A DNA stretch of 64,000 bases, from contig JAHRWA010000063.1 of NCBI GenBank assembly GCA_019090455.1, positions 26,665 through 90,664 on the forward strand, read 5' to 3'. The position numbers were made by a program, and so were the translations under genes. This document shows, one piece after another, positions 1-8,635 of this stretch. The notes beneath the pieces were generated by a model. It was not told where the DNA came from. It worked only from the letters and a program-made list of their open reading frames with translations, and ran no database searches. The stretch comes from Pseudomonadales bacterium (lineage in GTDB: Bacteria > Pseudomonadota > Gammaproteobacteria > Pseudomonadales > DC-out160). How positions within the stretch are numbered: position 1 is the first letter of the stretch; the number at the start of each line of letters is the position of its first letter.

Positions 1-628
1 CCCACATTTTGTTGCCGATCATTGAGTAGAACATTGCCATTAGTGCGGCAGATCCTTCGTGCATAGAGCAATCTATCTCTTGGCCCTTACCCGATTTTTG
101 AGCTTCTAATAATGCGCATACGATTCCGTAAGCCATCATCATTCCACCGCCGCCAAAATCACCGACTAAATTTAGGGGAGGGACGGGGCGTTCATTTGCG
201 CGACCTATGCCGTGCAGTGCACCCGATATGGAAATGTAATTAATGTCATGGCCTGCGGCTTGGGACAAAGGACCGGTTTGCCCCCAGCCCGTCATGCGTC
301 CGTAAACTAACTTAGGGTTGCGTGCCATACATTGTTCTGGACCCACACCTAAGCGATCCGTAACGCCTGGCCGATAGCCTTCGAAGATTGCGTCAGCGCC
401 TTCACAGAGTTTTAAAATAGTTTCAATGCCTTCAGGGCTCTTAAGATTGACAGCTATATTGCGTCGGTTACGAAAAAGAATGTTATGTCCTCCGACAGTA
501 GCGGGGCTGCCACCGACACGGTCAACGCGAATCACTTCTGCGCCCATGTCTGCTAGCATCATGCCGCAGAAAGGCCCTGGTCCAATGCCCGCTAACTCAA
601 TGACTTTGTATCCTGATAATGGTCCCAT
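1..628 (-). CDS. CaiB/BaiF family CoA-transferase, alpha-methylacyl-CoA racemase-like (3' end outside window)
   Basis: Only the first 209 residues are present; the gene runs off the left edge. The N-terminus starts [19 protein letters not shown] and continues with an [14 protein letters not shown] segment, the class III CoA-transferase nucleotide-binding half. [18 protein letters not shown] segment and a following DFGGGG stretch carry the His and Asp that family knowledge assigns as catalytic in alpha-methylacyl-CoA racemase, so racemase is preferred over formyl- or carnitine-CoA transferase. It would epimerise 2-methyl-branched acyl-CoAs before beta-oxidation. The neighbouring flavoprotein gene and the acyl-CoA dehydrogenases elsewhere in the window fit branched-chain or isoprenoid/sterol side-chain catabolism. 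The start is the ATG at 628. Racemase rather than transferase remains an inference because the C-terminal half is missing. Confidence 0.88.
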   Translation of the reverse strand, partial: MGPLSGYKVIELAGIGPGPFCGMMLADMGAEVIRVDRVGGSPATVGGHNILFRNRRNIAVNLKSPEGIETILKLCEGADAIFEGYRPGVTDRLGVGPEQCMARNPKLVYGRMTGWGQTGPLSQAAGHDINYISISGALHGIGRANERPVPPLNLVGDFGGGGMMMAYGIVCALLEAQKSGKGQEIDCSMHEGSAALMAMFYSMIGNKMW

Positions 629-781
629 AATATCCTCTGAATTTGTTTGGTTTATGATTTTTTAGGTTTTAGGTTTTTGGTTTGTAGTTGTAAGTTGTAC
701 GCTGTAGATTTCTTGTTGTGGTTTAAAATTAATTCGTGTTTTTAAATGATTTTCCATGTTGTTAAATTGAAGCCCTAATTT

Positions 782-1807
782 TTAAGAGAAGGCCGCTTTG
801 GCATCGTTGGCTTCTTTGATTATGCGCGCCATCACTTCCGCCACAGTAGGAATATCTTTAATTCGCCCCTGAACCTGACCTACAAGATGAACCCCTTTTT
901 CGCAGTCACCCTCATTGATGGCCAAATCGATGGATTCCGATGCATTGGCGGCTTGAGATAATTGCAGCATCATTTTCGGTCCTTTGATCAGAGTACCCAT
1001 AAGGAGCTTTATCCAAGGGATTCCTAATTGCTCTGCTAGCTGAAAAGAATTTTTCAAAGCGTTAAACAGATTGGGTGGGCTTTTGATGAGTTTCTCTGCC
1101 CTTGGGGTTTTCATTATTCGGCAATCCATGCCGTCAAATTTGGCTGTATAAAGCGTGTCTTCGATTCCCCTTTGTATTACGGCTTGTTTTGTTTTGTCGT
1201 GAACGGGGCTTTCTTGTGTGATAGAAAATCGACTGCCCATTGCAACACCCTGCGCGCCCAATGCCATTGCCGCGATTAAACCTCGGCCGTCAGCAAAGCC
1301 ACCGGTTCCGATGACAGGGATATCGACTATGTCTGCTATGGCAGGCGTTAATACTAAAGAAGTGACAGGGCCGCCGTGTGCCGCTGCTTCATACCCTGTG
1401 GCCATTAGGGCGTCGACGCCATATCGTTGAGCAGCAAGCGCATGTCGTTCATTGACAACAGTGGCGATGACCTTGCCACCGTAGGCATGGGCTCGCTCTA
1501 CTATCCAATCACCTTTACCTAACGAGAAATTGATGACCGGGACTTTCTCCGCTAGCGCAATTTCTGCGTTTTCCTTAGATCCTGGCATCATTAGGGTGAC
1601 GCCGATACCGAAGGGCTTATCGGTTAATGAACGGATTTCACGAATACCTGAAAGGGTTTGATCAGCACTTAATGGACCTGTAGCCAGTATTCCCAAACCA
1701 CCCGCTTCGGAAACGGCAGCAACAAGTTTGGGCACGGCGACCATGCTCATTCCAGGTAGAACGATAGGGTGTTCAATATTGAAAACGGTAGTGATGTCTT
1801 GTTTCAT
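782..1807 (-). CDS. Nitronate monooxygenase / 2-nitropropane dioxygenase-like flavoprotein
   Basis: A 341-residue FMN-dependent TIM-barrel protein. The N-terminal HPIVLPGMSMVAVPKLVAAV stretch, the EAGGLGIL motif, the GYEAAAHGG loop and the IGTGGFADGRG plus GAQGVAMGSRF phosphate-binding segments are the hallmarks of the NMO/enoyl-reductase-like family. The loop Glu-Ala-Ala-Ala-His-Gly contains the His conserved in class I nitronate monooxygenases. Proteins of this type are often co-located with acyl-CoA catabolic genes, where the true substrate is usually unknown. It is transcribed in the same direction as the CaiB-like gene about 150 bases downstream, so co-transcription is possible. Length is normal and the frame is intact. 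Substrate is not determinable from sequence. Confidence 0.85.
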   Translation of the reverse strand: MKQDITTVFNIEHPIVLPGMSMVAVPKLVAAVSEAGGLGILATGPLSADQTLSGIREIRSLTDKPFGIGVTLMMPGSKENAEIALAEKVPVINFSLGKGDWIVERAHAYGGKVIATVVNERHALAAQRYGVDALMATGYEAAAHGGPVTSLVLTPAIADIVDIPVIGTGGFADGRGLIAAMALGAQGVAMGSRFSITQESPVHDKTKQAVIQRGIEDTLYTAKFDGMDCRIMKTPRAEKLIKSPPNLFNALKNSFQLAEQLGIPWIKLLMGTLIKGPKMMLQLSQAANASESIDLAINEGDCEKGVHLVGQVQGRIKDIPTVAEVMARIIKEANDAKAAFS

Positions 1808-1978
1808 TTTGAAGGTCTACTTAGCAGATGGCCTACGCAAGGAGGTCTTTGTTGGGTGTGTAAAAAGAAAGAGTGATTGTATCGACAATGGCGTTTTCTA
1901 TACAAGATGTATTTTTAAGGTCCTGTGAAGCCAGATTGTTTTATGAACGTTAAAAAGACGTTTTGATGGGTGATGATT

Positions 1979-2551
1979 TTACCGTGAATGCTGATCTCTA
2001 TTCCGCTGTTTCGCGCGTTCACTTTTGCGAAGTAAAATATAGACCGCTCCTGTACCGCCGTGATGCTGCTGAGCACTATGGAATGCGAGGACGTCATCCA
2101 ATTCGACGAGCCACTTATTGACGTAACTTTTGAGGAGAGCGGGCGGATTACTTCTGGCCCCCTTACCATGGAGTATCATCACTGTGCGCAACTCCATCGA
2201 ACGAGAGTCGCGAATAAATTCAAAGGTGTCATGTCGAGCTTGTTCTAGCTTTCTTCTGTGTAAGTCGAGAACGGCTTCAGTGGGGTATTTACCGAGGCGT
2301 AGTTTGCGATAAACACCTTCTTGTACACCCTCTTTTTTGAAATGAATGATGTCGTGTGGATCGATCATGTCGACATAGTCAGAGCTGAGTGTGTTGTTAT
2401 CTATTTTTGGGTCGGTAGAAGCAGATAGTTGCCGGGCAATTTGTGCGTCCGTGGGTTTTTTTGACGTCACTATCCGCTGCACGTGCGTCTGCTTGATTGG
2501 AACGATGTCGGATGTTTCTTTTTTGAATTGTTCAAACTCATCGTCAGTCAT
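1979..2551 (-). CDS. Smr domain protein, SmrA-like (DNA endonuclease/RNA-binding family)
   Basis: I start this gene at the ATG at 2551, giving 190 residues, because MTDDEFEQFKKETSDIVPIK matches the conserved N-terminus of SmrA proteins (E. coli YdaL is about 187 residues). The open frame extends to 2689, but the additional 46 residues look unlike the family. The Smr domain occupies roughly residues 95-185: VLDLHRR supplies the DLHG-like motif, ILHGKGARS supplies the HGxG motif, and HGGTGAVYILLR is the C-terminal conserved strand. Smr domains nick branched DNA or act on RNA. The gene stands alone on the minus strand, with the aldolase gene divergent from it. Confidence 0.85.
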   Translation of the reverse strand: MTDDEFEQFKKETSDIVPIKQTHVQRIVTSKKPTDAQIARQLSASTDPKIDNNTLSSDYVDMIDPHDIIHFKKEGVQEGVYRKLRLGKYPTEAVLDLHRRKLEQARHDTFEFIRDSRSMELRTVMILHGKGARSNPPALLKSYVNKWLVELDDVLAFHSAQQHHGGTGAVYILLRKSERAKQRNRDQHSR

Positions 2552-2943
2552 TTGTATTGAATCCAGATTGTTAATTCTTAATGAGGAGAATTTTACTTGG
2601 AATGAGTTAACTAGGCTATGACCATGAATTCTAAATCGAAACAATATGTTGTCTCTAAACACCCATCCAGGCGTTTTAACTGAAGGCATCGATATTGTCT
2701 CGTTTCATTCGGTTCAGTGGTCAGTCCATAGTTAGCGTCATTTAAGGATAGAATAGAGTTAAAGGAGATCGTTTTATGATCAGAAATCAAATCATTAAAG
2801 ACTTTGGGTTCGAGTAAATGCTCAATATTAGGGCGGAATGACTGTAAAAATAGGTCTATTTCCTTTACTGTACGCCACCGGCAGAGAAGCTCAGCGTTTG
2901 ATGGTCTGCCAATGCCATTTTGTTTTGTTAAGGAGTTTTATCC

Positions 2944-3903
2944 ATGTTCCGTGAAAAATTGAAAGTGCTAGATTGCACCATCCGTGATGGCGGTTTAATT
3001 AATAACTACCACTTTAGTGATGATTTCGTTAAAGCTGTCTATCAGGGCGTGTGTAAATCGGGCGTTGATTACATGGAAATTGGTAAGAAACTCTGCGAGA
3101 GCGATGTCTATACACGAGAAGCTTACGGCAAGTGGAACTTCTGTGATGAGGACGACTTAAAGCGAATCGTGGATTCCTACGAAGGGGAAACGCGATCTGT
3201 CTTAGCTGTCATGTATGACGTGGGTCGGGTCGATACGCACAGTCTATTACCTGCCGAGCAAAGCGTAGTAGGGATGATTCGCACAGCCTGTTATGTGGCT
3301 GATATCGATAAAGGCTTAGACCTGGTTAAAGCCTGTAAGGATCAAGGTTACGAAACTACCATTAATATCATGGCTCCCTCGGCTGCGATCGAAACGGATC
3401 TAATCGAAGCATTACAACAAGTCGAAGAAACGCCAGAAGTGGATTACCTTTATTTTGTCGATAGTTTTGGCGCGTTTTACTCCGAACAAATAACCGCTTT
3501 CCTAAAACTCTTTAAGACCTATGCGCCGAGCAAAGAGCTTGGGTTTCATGGACACAATAACCAGCAGCTCGCATTTTCCAATACTCAGCAGTGTATTATT
3601 GAAGGGGTTAATTTATTAGATGCCACTGTAAATGGTATTGGCCGTGGTGCTGGAAATTGCAATCTAGAGTTGTTACTCAACTTTTTGAAAAATCCCAAAT
3701 TTGATGTCCGCCCTGTCTACAAAGTCATTCAGGATTATATGATTGATTTGCGCAAAGAGATCGAGTGGGGATTCAATGATATTTATGGTGTTAGTGGGTA
3801 TCTTAATCAACATCCGCGCGCAGCGATGAAGCAGCGCTCTGATCAAGAGAATAAAGATAACTGTTATGATTTCTTGCTGGAAAGCCTTGGCGATCTTGAG
3901 TGA
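2944..3903 (+). CDS. HMGL/DRE-TIM aldolase-family protein
   Basis: A 319-residue protein beginning MFREKLKVLDCTIRDGGLIN. The LDCTIRDGG segment is a variant of the DxTLRDG metal-binding motif of HMG-CoA lyase-like and 4-hydroxy-2-oxovalerate aldolase-like enzymes, and GFHGHNNQQLA near residue 200 supplies the paired metal-ligand histidines. ATVNGIGRGAGN is the third conserved barrel motif. These enzymes use a divalent metal to make or break C-C bonds in 2-oxo acids. An AAGGAG ribosome-binding site lies about 9 bases before the ATG. The gene is monocistronic, with a strong terminator directly after the stop. Actual substrate is unknown; it is shorter than isopropylmalate synthase. Confidence 0.83.
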   Translation: MFREKLKVLDCTIRDGGLINNYHFSDDFVKAVYQGVCKSGVDYMEIGKKLCESDVYTREAYGKWNFCDEDDLKRIVDSYEGETRSVLAVMYDVGRVDTHSLLPAEQSVVGMIRTACYVADIDKGLDLVKACKDQGYETTINIMAPSAAIETDLIEALQQVEETPEVDYLYFVDSFGAFYSEQITAFLKLFKTYAPSKELGFHGHNNQQLAFSNTQQCIIEGVNLLDATVNGIGRGAGNCNLELLLNFLKNPKFDVRPVYKVIQDYMIDLRKEIEWGFNDIYGVSGYLNQHPRAAMKQRSDQENKDNCYDFLLESLGDLE

Positions 3904-3918
3904 AATGATTTTCGGTAT

Positions 3919-3970
3919 TGGGTTGAAATAAAAAAGCGCTGCTTAGTCAGCGCTTTTTTATTTCAACCCA
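3919..3970 (+). terminator. Perfect 23-bp inverted repeat terminator
   Basis: Bases 3919-3941 and 3948-3970 are exact reverse complements separated by a 6-base loop (CTTAGT). The GC-rich core AGCGCTG/CAGCGCT is flanked by A6/T6, so the hairpin has a U-tract on either strand. It ends the aldolase transcript and could also stop transcription from the LysR side. Confidence 0.92.
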
Positions 3971-4182
3971 GAGAACAAGCAGGTCAAGGCGATAAACAAT
4001 AGACTAAAAACTATTAACCCCTTTAATACACGTTCTTTTCTTTTTCTGCGCCAAGAAATCTGTTACGTTGTTTTTTGCTGGCTCGTCAACTCAATTCCAC
4101 AGTGTGGGCATTCACAATCGTCTAGATACATTATTAATGCACATTGTTTGTTTATTTCCTTTATTCTGATGTTATTTCACGG

Positions 4183-5046
4183 TTACCACTCTTTCGAAAA
4201 AGCCTTTGCTAAATGTTGCATGACTAATTTTATTCTTTCTACATTGCGTAAGTCGGGGTGCGTTAATAGCCACAAGTGACTGGCTTGACTCTCCTTAAAG
4301 CCAAACAGCCTTTTCAACCCAGGTCGACATTGGTCGTCGGGTAAAATTGCCAAACCCTGGCCTGATTCAACAAAGTAAGACATGGCGGTTAAGTCATCGC
4401 AGCGCGTTATTATTTGAATCGATAAATGCTTGTCTAACCAGATGAATGCAGGCAGACGATTCATCGTACCTGTAGCACCGATTAAAGAGTGTTTTTTTAA
4501 TTGATCTATTCTGGTAGGCAAACCGAATCTCTTTTCATATTTTTTACTCCCAAAAACACTCCAATTGAGAGTGCTTACTTGTCTTCCTATTAGATGTTCT
4601 GGTGGTGCAGATGTGGCTCGCACGGCAATGTCAGCTTGGCGATTAGACATATTAAATTCTAGGTTGCTAACTAATAACTCAATCTGAATTTCAGGATATT
4701 CGATGTTAAAGTCAGTTATATAGCGAGGTAAAAATCGATAAGCGATATTGTTGGGAGCCGTGATTTTAACAACACCTTTGGGTTCAAAATCTTTGCCAAC
4801 AATGTGGCGCTCTATACCATCAAATGAATTCTCGATATTTTGTGCAAGATCAAGCAGCTCATGTCCTAGCGCTGTTAACTCATAGCGATTATTGATACGT
4901 TCAAACAAATTGCCACCTATATTTTTCTCAAAGGTGTTCAAACGCCGGAAGATGGTTGAGTGATTTACCACAAGATCGTTGGCTGCCCCAGATAGTGACC
5001 CGCGGCGAGCAATTGCAAGAAATACTTTTAATGAATTCCAATCCAT
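4183..5046 (-). CDS. LysR-family transcriptional regulator
   Basis: A 287-residue regulator if started at the ATG at 5046 (MDWNSLKVFLAIARRGS). AAGAAG lies just upstream as a ribosome-binding site. The open frame continues 10 codons further to 5076, but that extension runs into an operator-like repeat and does not look like a family N-terminus. Residues 1-60 form the winged helix-turn-helix (GSLSGAANDLVVNHSTIFRR), followed by the linker helix and a substrate-binding domain similar to the AaeR/PecT group. It is divergently transcribed from doxX-gst with 125 bases between the starts. Two TTGC-N6-GCAA palindromes lie in that gap, so it probably controls the divergent pair and itself. Confidence 0.9.
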   Translation of the reverse strand: MDWNSLKVFLAIARRGSLSGAANDLVVNHSTIFRRLNTFEKNIGGNLFERINNRYELTALGHELLDLAQNIENSFDGIERHIVGKDFEPKGVVKITAPNNIAYRFLPRYITDFNIEYPEIQIELLVSNLEFNMSNRQADIAVRATSAPPEHLIGRQVSTLNWSVFGSKKYEKRFGLPTRIDQLKKHSLIGATGTMNRLPAFIWLDKHLSIQIITRCDDLTAMSYFVESGQGLAILPDDQCRPGLKRLFGFKESQASHLWLLTHPDLRNVERIKLVMQHLAKAFSKEW

Positions 5047-5068
5047 ACATTTCTTCTTGTTATTTACT

Positions 5069-5126
5069 TTTTGCAAAAATGCAATTTCGATTTGCTAATT
5101 TTGGCAATATATTTGCAAAAACGCAA
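5069..5126. promoter_or_regulatory. Repeated palindromic operator-like sites between LysR gene and doxX
   Basis: Two near-identical copies are visible: TTTTGCAAAAATGCAA at 5069-5084 and ATTTGCAAAAACGCAA at 5111-5126. Each has a TTGC-N6-GCAA dyad and they are spaced 42 bases apart (four helical turns). A weaker TTGC-N8-GCAA version lies between them at 5092-5107. The arrangement fits cooperative binding by a LysR tetramer; the binding protein is inferred. Confidence 0.7.
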
Positions 5127-5171
5127 CATGCATAATGTAGAGGCATTCAATTAAATAGGAGATCATTCAAA

Positions 5172-5597
5172 ATGAACAATTTAGTAAATTCTCACACTAG
5201 TGCACTAATCTTACGAGTTTCACTCGCGGTGGTACTGCTGGCACACAGCCTCTACCTTAAGTTGGTGGTCTTTACCTTGGCTGGTACTGCACAGTATTTT
5301 GGTTCAATTGGATTGCCGGATACACTGGCCTATATTGTATTTTTCATAGAGGCTGTCGCCGGTGTGGCGTTGATATTGGGTTTTAAAACTCGTTTTTTCG
5401 CAGCACTGGTTATACCTATCCTATTGGGCGCAACATGGGCGCATTCTAGTAATGGTTGGTTATTTACTAACGCGGGAGGTGGCTGGGAATATCCGTTATT
5501 GCTTTCGATTATGGCGTTGGTACAGATCGGACTGGGAGATGGTAAATATGCTATCAGTCATTTCCTCTCGTCAAGACGACAGATTGCAAAATCGTAG
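5172..5597 (+). CDS. DoxX family membrane protein
   Basis: A 141-residue protein with four predicted hydrophobic segments (about residues 10-30, 48-68, 73-92 and 104-122). The ordered features LILRVSLAVVLLAHS, FFIEAVAGVALILGFKTRF and a closing WEYPLLLSIMALVQIGLGDG are typical of DoxX/SURF4-like proteins. Family members accompany redox and detoxification genes but mostly lack a defined biochemical role. It is first in an operon with the glutathione S-transferase gene (12-base gap) and is divergent from the LysR regulator. An AGGAGA ribosome-binding site precedes the ATG. DoxX plus GST under LysR control suggests an inducible electrophile or aromatic-compound response. Confidence 0.88.
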   Translation: MNNLVNSHTSALILRVSLAVVLLAHSLYLKLVVFTLAGTAQYFGSIGLPDTLAYIVFFIEAVAGVALILGFKTRFFAALVIPILLGATWAHSSNGWLFTNAGGGWEYPLLLSIMALVQIGLGDGKYAISHFLSSRRQIAKS

Positions 5598-5609
5598 GAG
5601 CGTTACCCC

Positions 5610-6293
5610 ATGAAGCAACAAAACTATCACCTTGTATCTCATGCGCTTTGCCCCTATGTGCAGCGTTCGATCATTACCTTGGAAGAGAAAAATATAGCCT
5701 ACATCAGAACTGATATTGATCTAGCCAATAAACCGGCATGGTTTGTCCCAATATCCCCGATGGGGAAAGTGCCAATCTTATTGGTTGATGAAACACACAC
5801 TTTGTTTGAGTCCACTATCATTTGCGAGTATCTGGATGAAGTGACGCCTGGCTCCTTGCATCCAGTTGATAGTCTTGAGAAAGCACATCATCGTGCTTGG
5901 ATTGAGTTTGGTTCTAGCATATTGAGTGAAATCGCTCGATTGTATAATGCAAAGACGGAATTAGATTTTAAAGATTTACAGGCCGCTATACGAAATTGTT
6001 TTAGACAAATAGAGAGAGAAATGAGTGGTGGTGCGTTTTTCTCTGGGGAAAAGTTTCACTTAATTGATGCGGTGTATGGACCCATCTTTCGATATTTTGA
6101 AGTGTTCGATACTTTTACTCAATGGGATACGTTTGTTGATTTACCCAAGTGTATATTGTGGCGTAATGCTTTAAAACAACGACCATCCGTTGTAACGGCA
6201 GTGACACAAGATTATGGAAAGCTATTGACCGGTTTTTTACTAGAACGTGAAAGTTATATATCACAGCTTATCAATAAACAAGGAAGGTACTAA
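5610..6293 (+). CDS. Glutathione S-transferase family protein
   Basis: A 227-residue protein with an N-terminal thioredoxin fold and a helical C-terminal domain. HALCPYVQRSIITLEEK has the Cys-Pro-Tyr motif of omega/beta-like GSTs, so residue Cys13 or so is the probable catalytic residue in place of Ser/Tyr. SPMGKVPILLVD and LFESTIICEYLDE contribute the cis-Pro and the glutathione gamma-glutamyl binding Glu-Ser. Such Cys-type enzymes favour thiol transfer or dehalogenation/deglutathionylation. It follows doxX by 12 bases and is very probably co-transcribed. Its substrate is unknown. Confidence 0.9.
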   Translation: MKQQNYHLVSHALCPYVQRSIITLEEKNIAYIRTDIDLANKPAWFVPISPMGKVPILLVDETHTLFESTIICEYLDEVTPGSLHPVDSLEKAHHRAWIEFGSSILSEIARLYNAKTELDFKDLQAAIRNCFRQIEREMSGGAFFSGEKFHLIDAVYGPIFRYFEVFDTFTQWDTFVDLPKCILWRNALKQRPSVVTAVTQDYGKLLTGFLLERESYISQLINKQGRY

Positions 6294-6492
6294 CAAGGAG
6301 GGTAAGCGGTCAACTACAGGGTGTATGCTTGAGCGCTTACAAATATTGTAGAATAATTATTGAATGTTTAAATAGTTTGTTAGTGGGGAATGAAGAGTGT
6401 CAGTCAATTAACTCTGTATTTGAATGAAATGACTAGTATTCATGTCCAGTACCATAAAACCAAAATTGATGAAATGAAACTAGGGTGATTTG

Positions 6493-7551
6493 ATGATACA
6501 AAGTATAGGGAAAGTATTTCTGATCGTTGTAATATTTGCCTCTACGGGGTGCTGGCGTGACGGGGCACTTATTGTTAACGAGCCTATTGGCGTAGTAGAA
6601 AAATCGCTAAACAATATTCCTGTGCTAATGCATGAAAACGATGTTGTGGGTTTATCCGTTATCGTTATTCGGGACAACAAAGTCAGAATTTCAAAATTTT
6701 TTGGATATGCTGATTTAGGCTTAGCGAGAAAAATAAACGAGCATACTGTCTACAAGGCAGCCTCCCTTGGGAAGCCAATATTTGCTTATATAGTCGTTTC
6801 CTTGGCGCAACAGAAAAAAATAGATCTGGATAAACCGCTATATTTGTATAGGGGTGGAGACGTCGTAGATAATGACCCTTTTTCTAAAGAAATAACGGCA
6901 AGAATGGTGCTATCACATACAACTGGATTGCCAAATTTAGGCAAGCAGGTGACCCCCAAATTTAGCTTTAAACCTGGTAGCGATTTTCAATATTCCGGTT
7001 ATGGGTATCAGTACTTGCAGGGTGTTATTGAAACGATTACGCAAAAAAGCTTGAACGCATTAGCGATTGAAATAGTTTTTACTCCATTATCTATGATTGC
7101 AAGCAGCTATCAATGGCGCAAGGACTATGAAGATGTCATATCAAATAGCTATGGTGATAGCGCAGACAAATACGAAGTAAATCAAGAAGCTCAAACAGGT
7201 TATGCTGCTTGGAGTCTGTATACAACTCCAGAAGACTACTCAAAGTTTGTTACCCATATTATGAGCTCTTCAAAAGAGATAGGTAGTATTGCATCTCAAT
7301 TGCTCACACCAACAGTGAATGTGGCCAAAGGTGTAAAGTGGGGGGTGGGATGGGGCATACAAGATACCACACCGAATGAGTCGTTCTGGCATTGGGGCAG
7401 TAAGGCTGGGTTTAAACATTTCGTTGTAGCGTATCCAGTAGAGAAGGTGGCCGTAATTGTTATGACAAATAGTAGAAAGTCATTCCAAATCGTTGATGAT
7501 ATTATGGCGATATCTATTGGGGGCAGTTATCCATCTTACGATTGGTTCTGA
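6493..7551 (+). CDS. Lipoprotein serine hydrolase (class C beta-lactamase / esterase family)
   Basis: A 352-residue protein starting at the ATG at 6493, with AGGGTGA 7 bases upstream. The N-terminus has a hydrophobic stretch (VFLIVVIFA) followed by STGC, a lipobox that would attach it to the outer or inner membrane. The catalytic triad of the family is visible: AASLGKP supplies SxxK near residue 88, YSGYGY supplies the YxN-like Tyr near residue 160 with Gly in place of Asn, and HWGSKAG supplies the HxG-like box near the C-terminus. These proteins include class C beta-lactamases, DD-peptidases and esterases, and the altered second motif argues against a true beta-lactamase. It is flanked by unrelated genes. 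Confidence 0.85.
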   Translation: MIQSIGKVFLIVVIFASTGCWRDGALIVNEPIGVVEKSLNNIPVLMHENDVVGLSVIVIRDNKVRISKFFGYADLGLARKINEHTVYKAASLGKPIFAYIVVSLAQQKKIDLDKPLYLYRGGDVVDNDPFSKEITARMVLSHTTGLPNLGKQVTPKFSFKPGSDFQYSGYGYQYLQGVIETITQKSLNALAIEIVFTPLSMIASSYQWRKDYEDVISNSYGDSADKYEVNQEAQTGYAAWSLYTTPEDYSKFVTHIMSSSKEIGSIASQLLTPTVNVAKGVKWGVGWGIQDTTPNESFWHWGSKAGFKHFVVAYPVEKVAVIVMTNSRKSFQIVDDIMAISIGGSYPSYDWF

Positions 7552-7695
7552 GAATAAATCTTACGTCATGCGCTGCGTAAATTTACTCAATTTTAAGGCG
7601 CAGTTCAGATGCAGATGTGATTGGTGTAAATAATTAGTCGGCTATCAAATTTCGGTAGAATTAACGTCGAAAATTAGACGTTGTAATGTGCGTAA

Positions 7696-7721
7696 GGTGT
7701 TAGGTGTTAGGTGTTAGGAGG
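7696..7721 (+). repeat. Three 7-bp tandem repeats abutting a ribosome-binding site
   Basis: GGTGTTA is repeated three times (7696-7716) and runs directly into GGAGG at 7717-7721, the ribosome-binding site of the GNAT gene at 7726. Confidence 0.9.
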
Positions 7722-7725
7722 TCGA

Positions 7726-8217
7726 ATGATTCGAGAAGCTACGGAAAAAGATGCAGAAGCGATAGCTGAAATTTATAACTATTACATACAGAAGACGGTT
7801 GTTACGTTTGAAGAAGAGGATCTTGATGAATATGCTTTGAGTGAACGAATGCATAAAGTTCAAATGTCAGGTTTCTCTTGGCTTGTTGCTGTTGAAAATG
7901 AAAAAATAATTGGTTACTCATATTCGTCTGAATGGAATGGACGTGGAGCTTATAAAAGTACAGCAGAAGTTTCCGTATATCTATCGCCTAGTCTCAAGGC
8001 TAAAGGGTGGGGAACAAAACTATACCAGGCGTTATTTTCTCGCCTGCGAGATAAGTCTATACATGTCGTTATTGGCGGTATTACATTACCGAATCCTGCT
8101 AGCATTGCCATACATGAAAAATTTGGTATGGAAAAAGTAGCCCATTTCAAAGAGATTGGGTATAAGTTTGGTCAGTGGCTAGATGTGGGTTATTGGCAGG
8201 TGAAGCTAAATGTGTAA
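7726..8217 (+). CDS. GNAT N-acetyltransferase, phosphinothricin acetyltransferase-like
   Basis: A 163-residue acetyltransferase that starts at the ATG at 7726, because GGAGG ends 4 bases before it; the open frame reaches a GTG at 7711. MIREATEKDAEAIAEIYNYYI is the family N-terminus. AEVSVYLSPSLKAKGWGTKLYQALF is the beta4/acetyl-CoA pyrophosphate loop, where the usual R/QxxGxG/A appears as KAKGWGT. A conserved NPASIAIHEKFGMEKVAH segment follows near residue 130. Members N-acetylate phosphinothricin, methionine sulfoximine or related amino acids. It appears monocistronic. The substrate is not known. Confidence 0.88.
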   Translation: MIREATEKDAEAIAEIYNYYIQKTVVTFEEEDLDEYALSERMHKVQMSGFSWLVAVENEKIIGYSYSSEWNGRGAYKSTAEVSVYLSPSLKAKGWGTKLYQALFSRLRDKSIHVVIGGITLPNPASIAIHEKFGMEKVAHFKEIGYKFGQWLDVGYWQVKLNV

Positions 8218-8635
8218 CCAAGCCATTAAGTTCGCTCTCTGCGAGGGGGCGCAGCATTTCAAGGAAAATATATAATAAAGTGAAAAGCTGGCATTTATAA
8301 GTGTGTTGAGATGATTGATGTTCTCTCTTGCAAAGAATGATCCTCTGGATTTCAATAAGGTCTTCATCTAGCCTTACGGGCGGAAAGGTGAAGGAGAACT
8401 TACAAAGTAATGGGGTCTGAATATACTGCGTTTAAGGTGGTCATGGGGCTAGGTTGGGATATCGATGAAACTCAATTTTATCAATGATACCCTAACACTG
8501 AAAATGTTGATGGTTTTTCTCCTGTAATATTTAAAATATTCAGTTCGTTCGATATCGCTCACTGGTACGGGCAAGAAACCGCGCGACCCTAACCGCGCGA
8601 CCCTAATGTAAACGTTAGATAAAATAGTGGAATTT
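8218..8635. other. Intergenic region with a 14-bp tandem duplication
   Basis: About 400 bases without a supportable gene. The only clear structure is an exact tandem duplication of CCGCGCGACCCTAA at 8579-8592 and 8593-8606, about 30 bases before the Crp/Fnr-family gene. Stop codons interrupt all frames. No tRNA or riboswitch was recognised. Confidence 0.75.

Noticed and set aside
6493..7551. Calling the serine hydrolase a beta-lactamase
   Set aside because: The second motif has Gly instead of Asn and the protein is a lipoprotein, so an esterase or peptidase role is equally likely.
8380..8450. Possible transposon-end-like segment (TAATGGGGTCTGAATATACTGCG)
   Set aside because: No paired inverted end, target duplication or transposase is visible.
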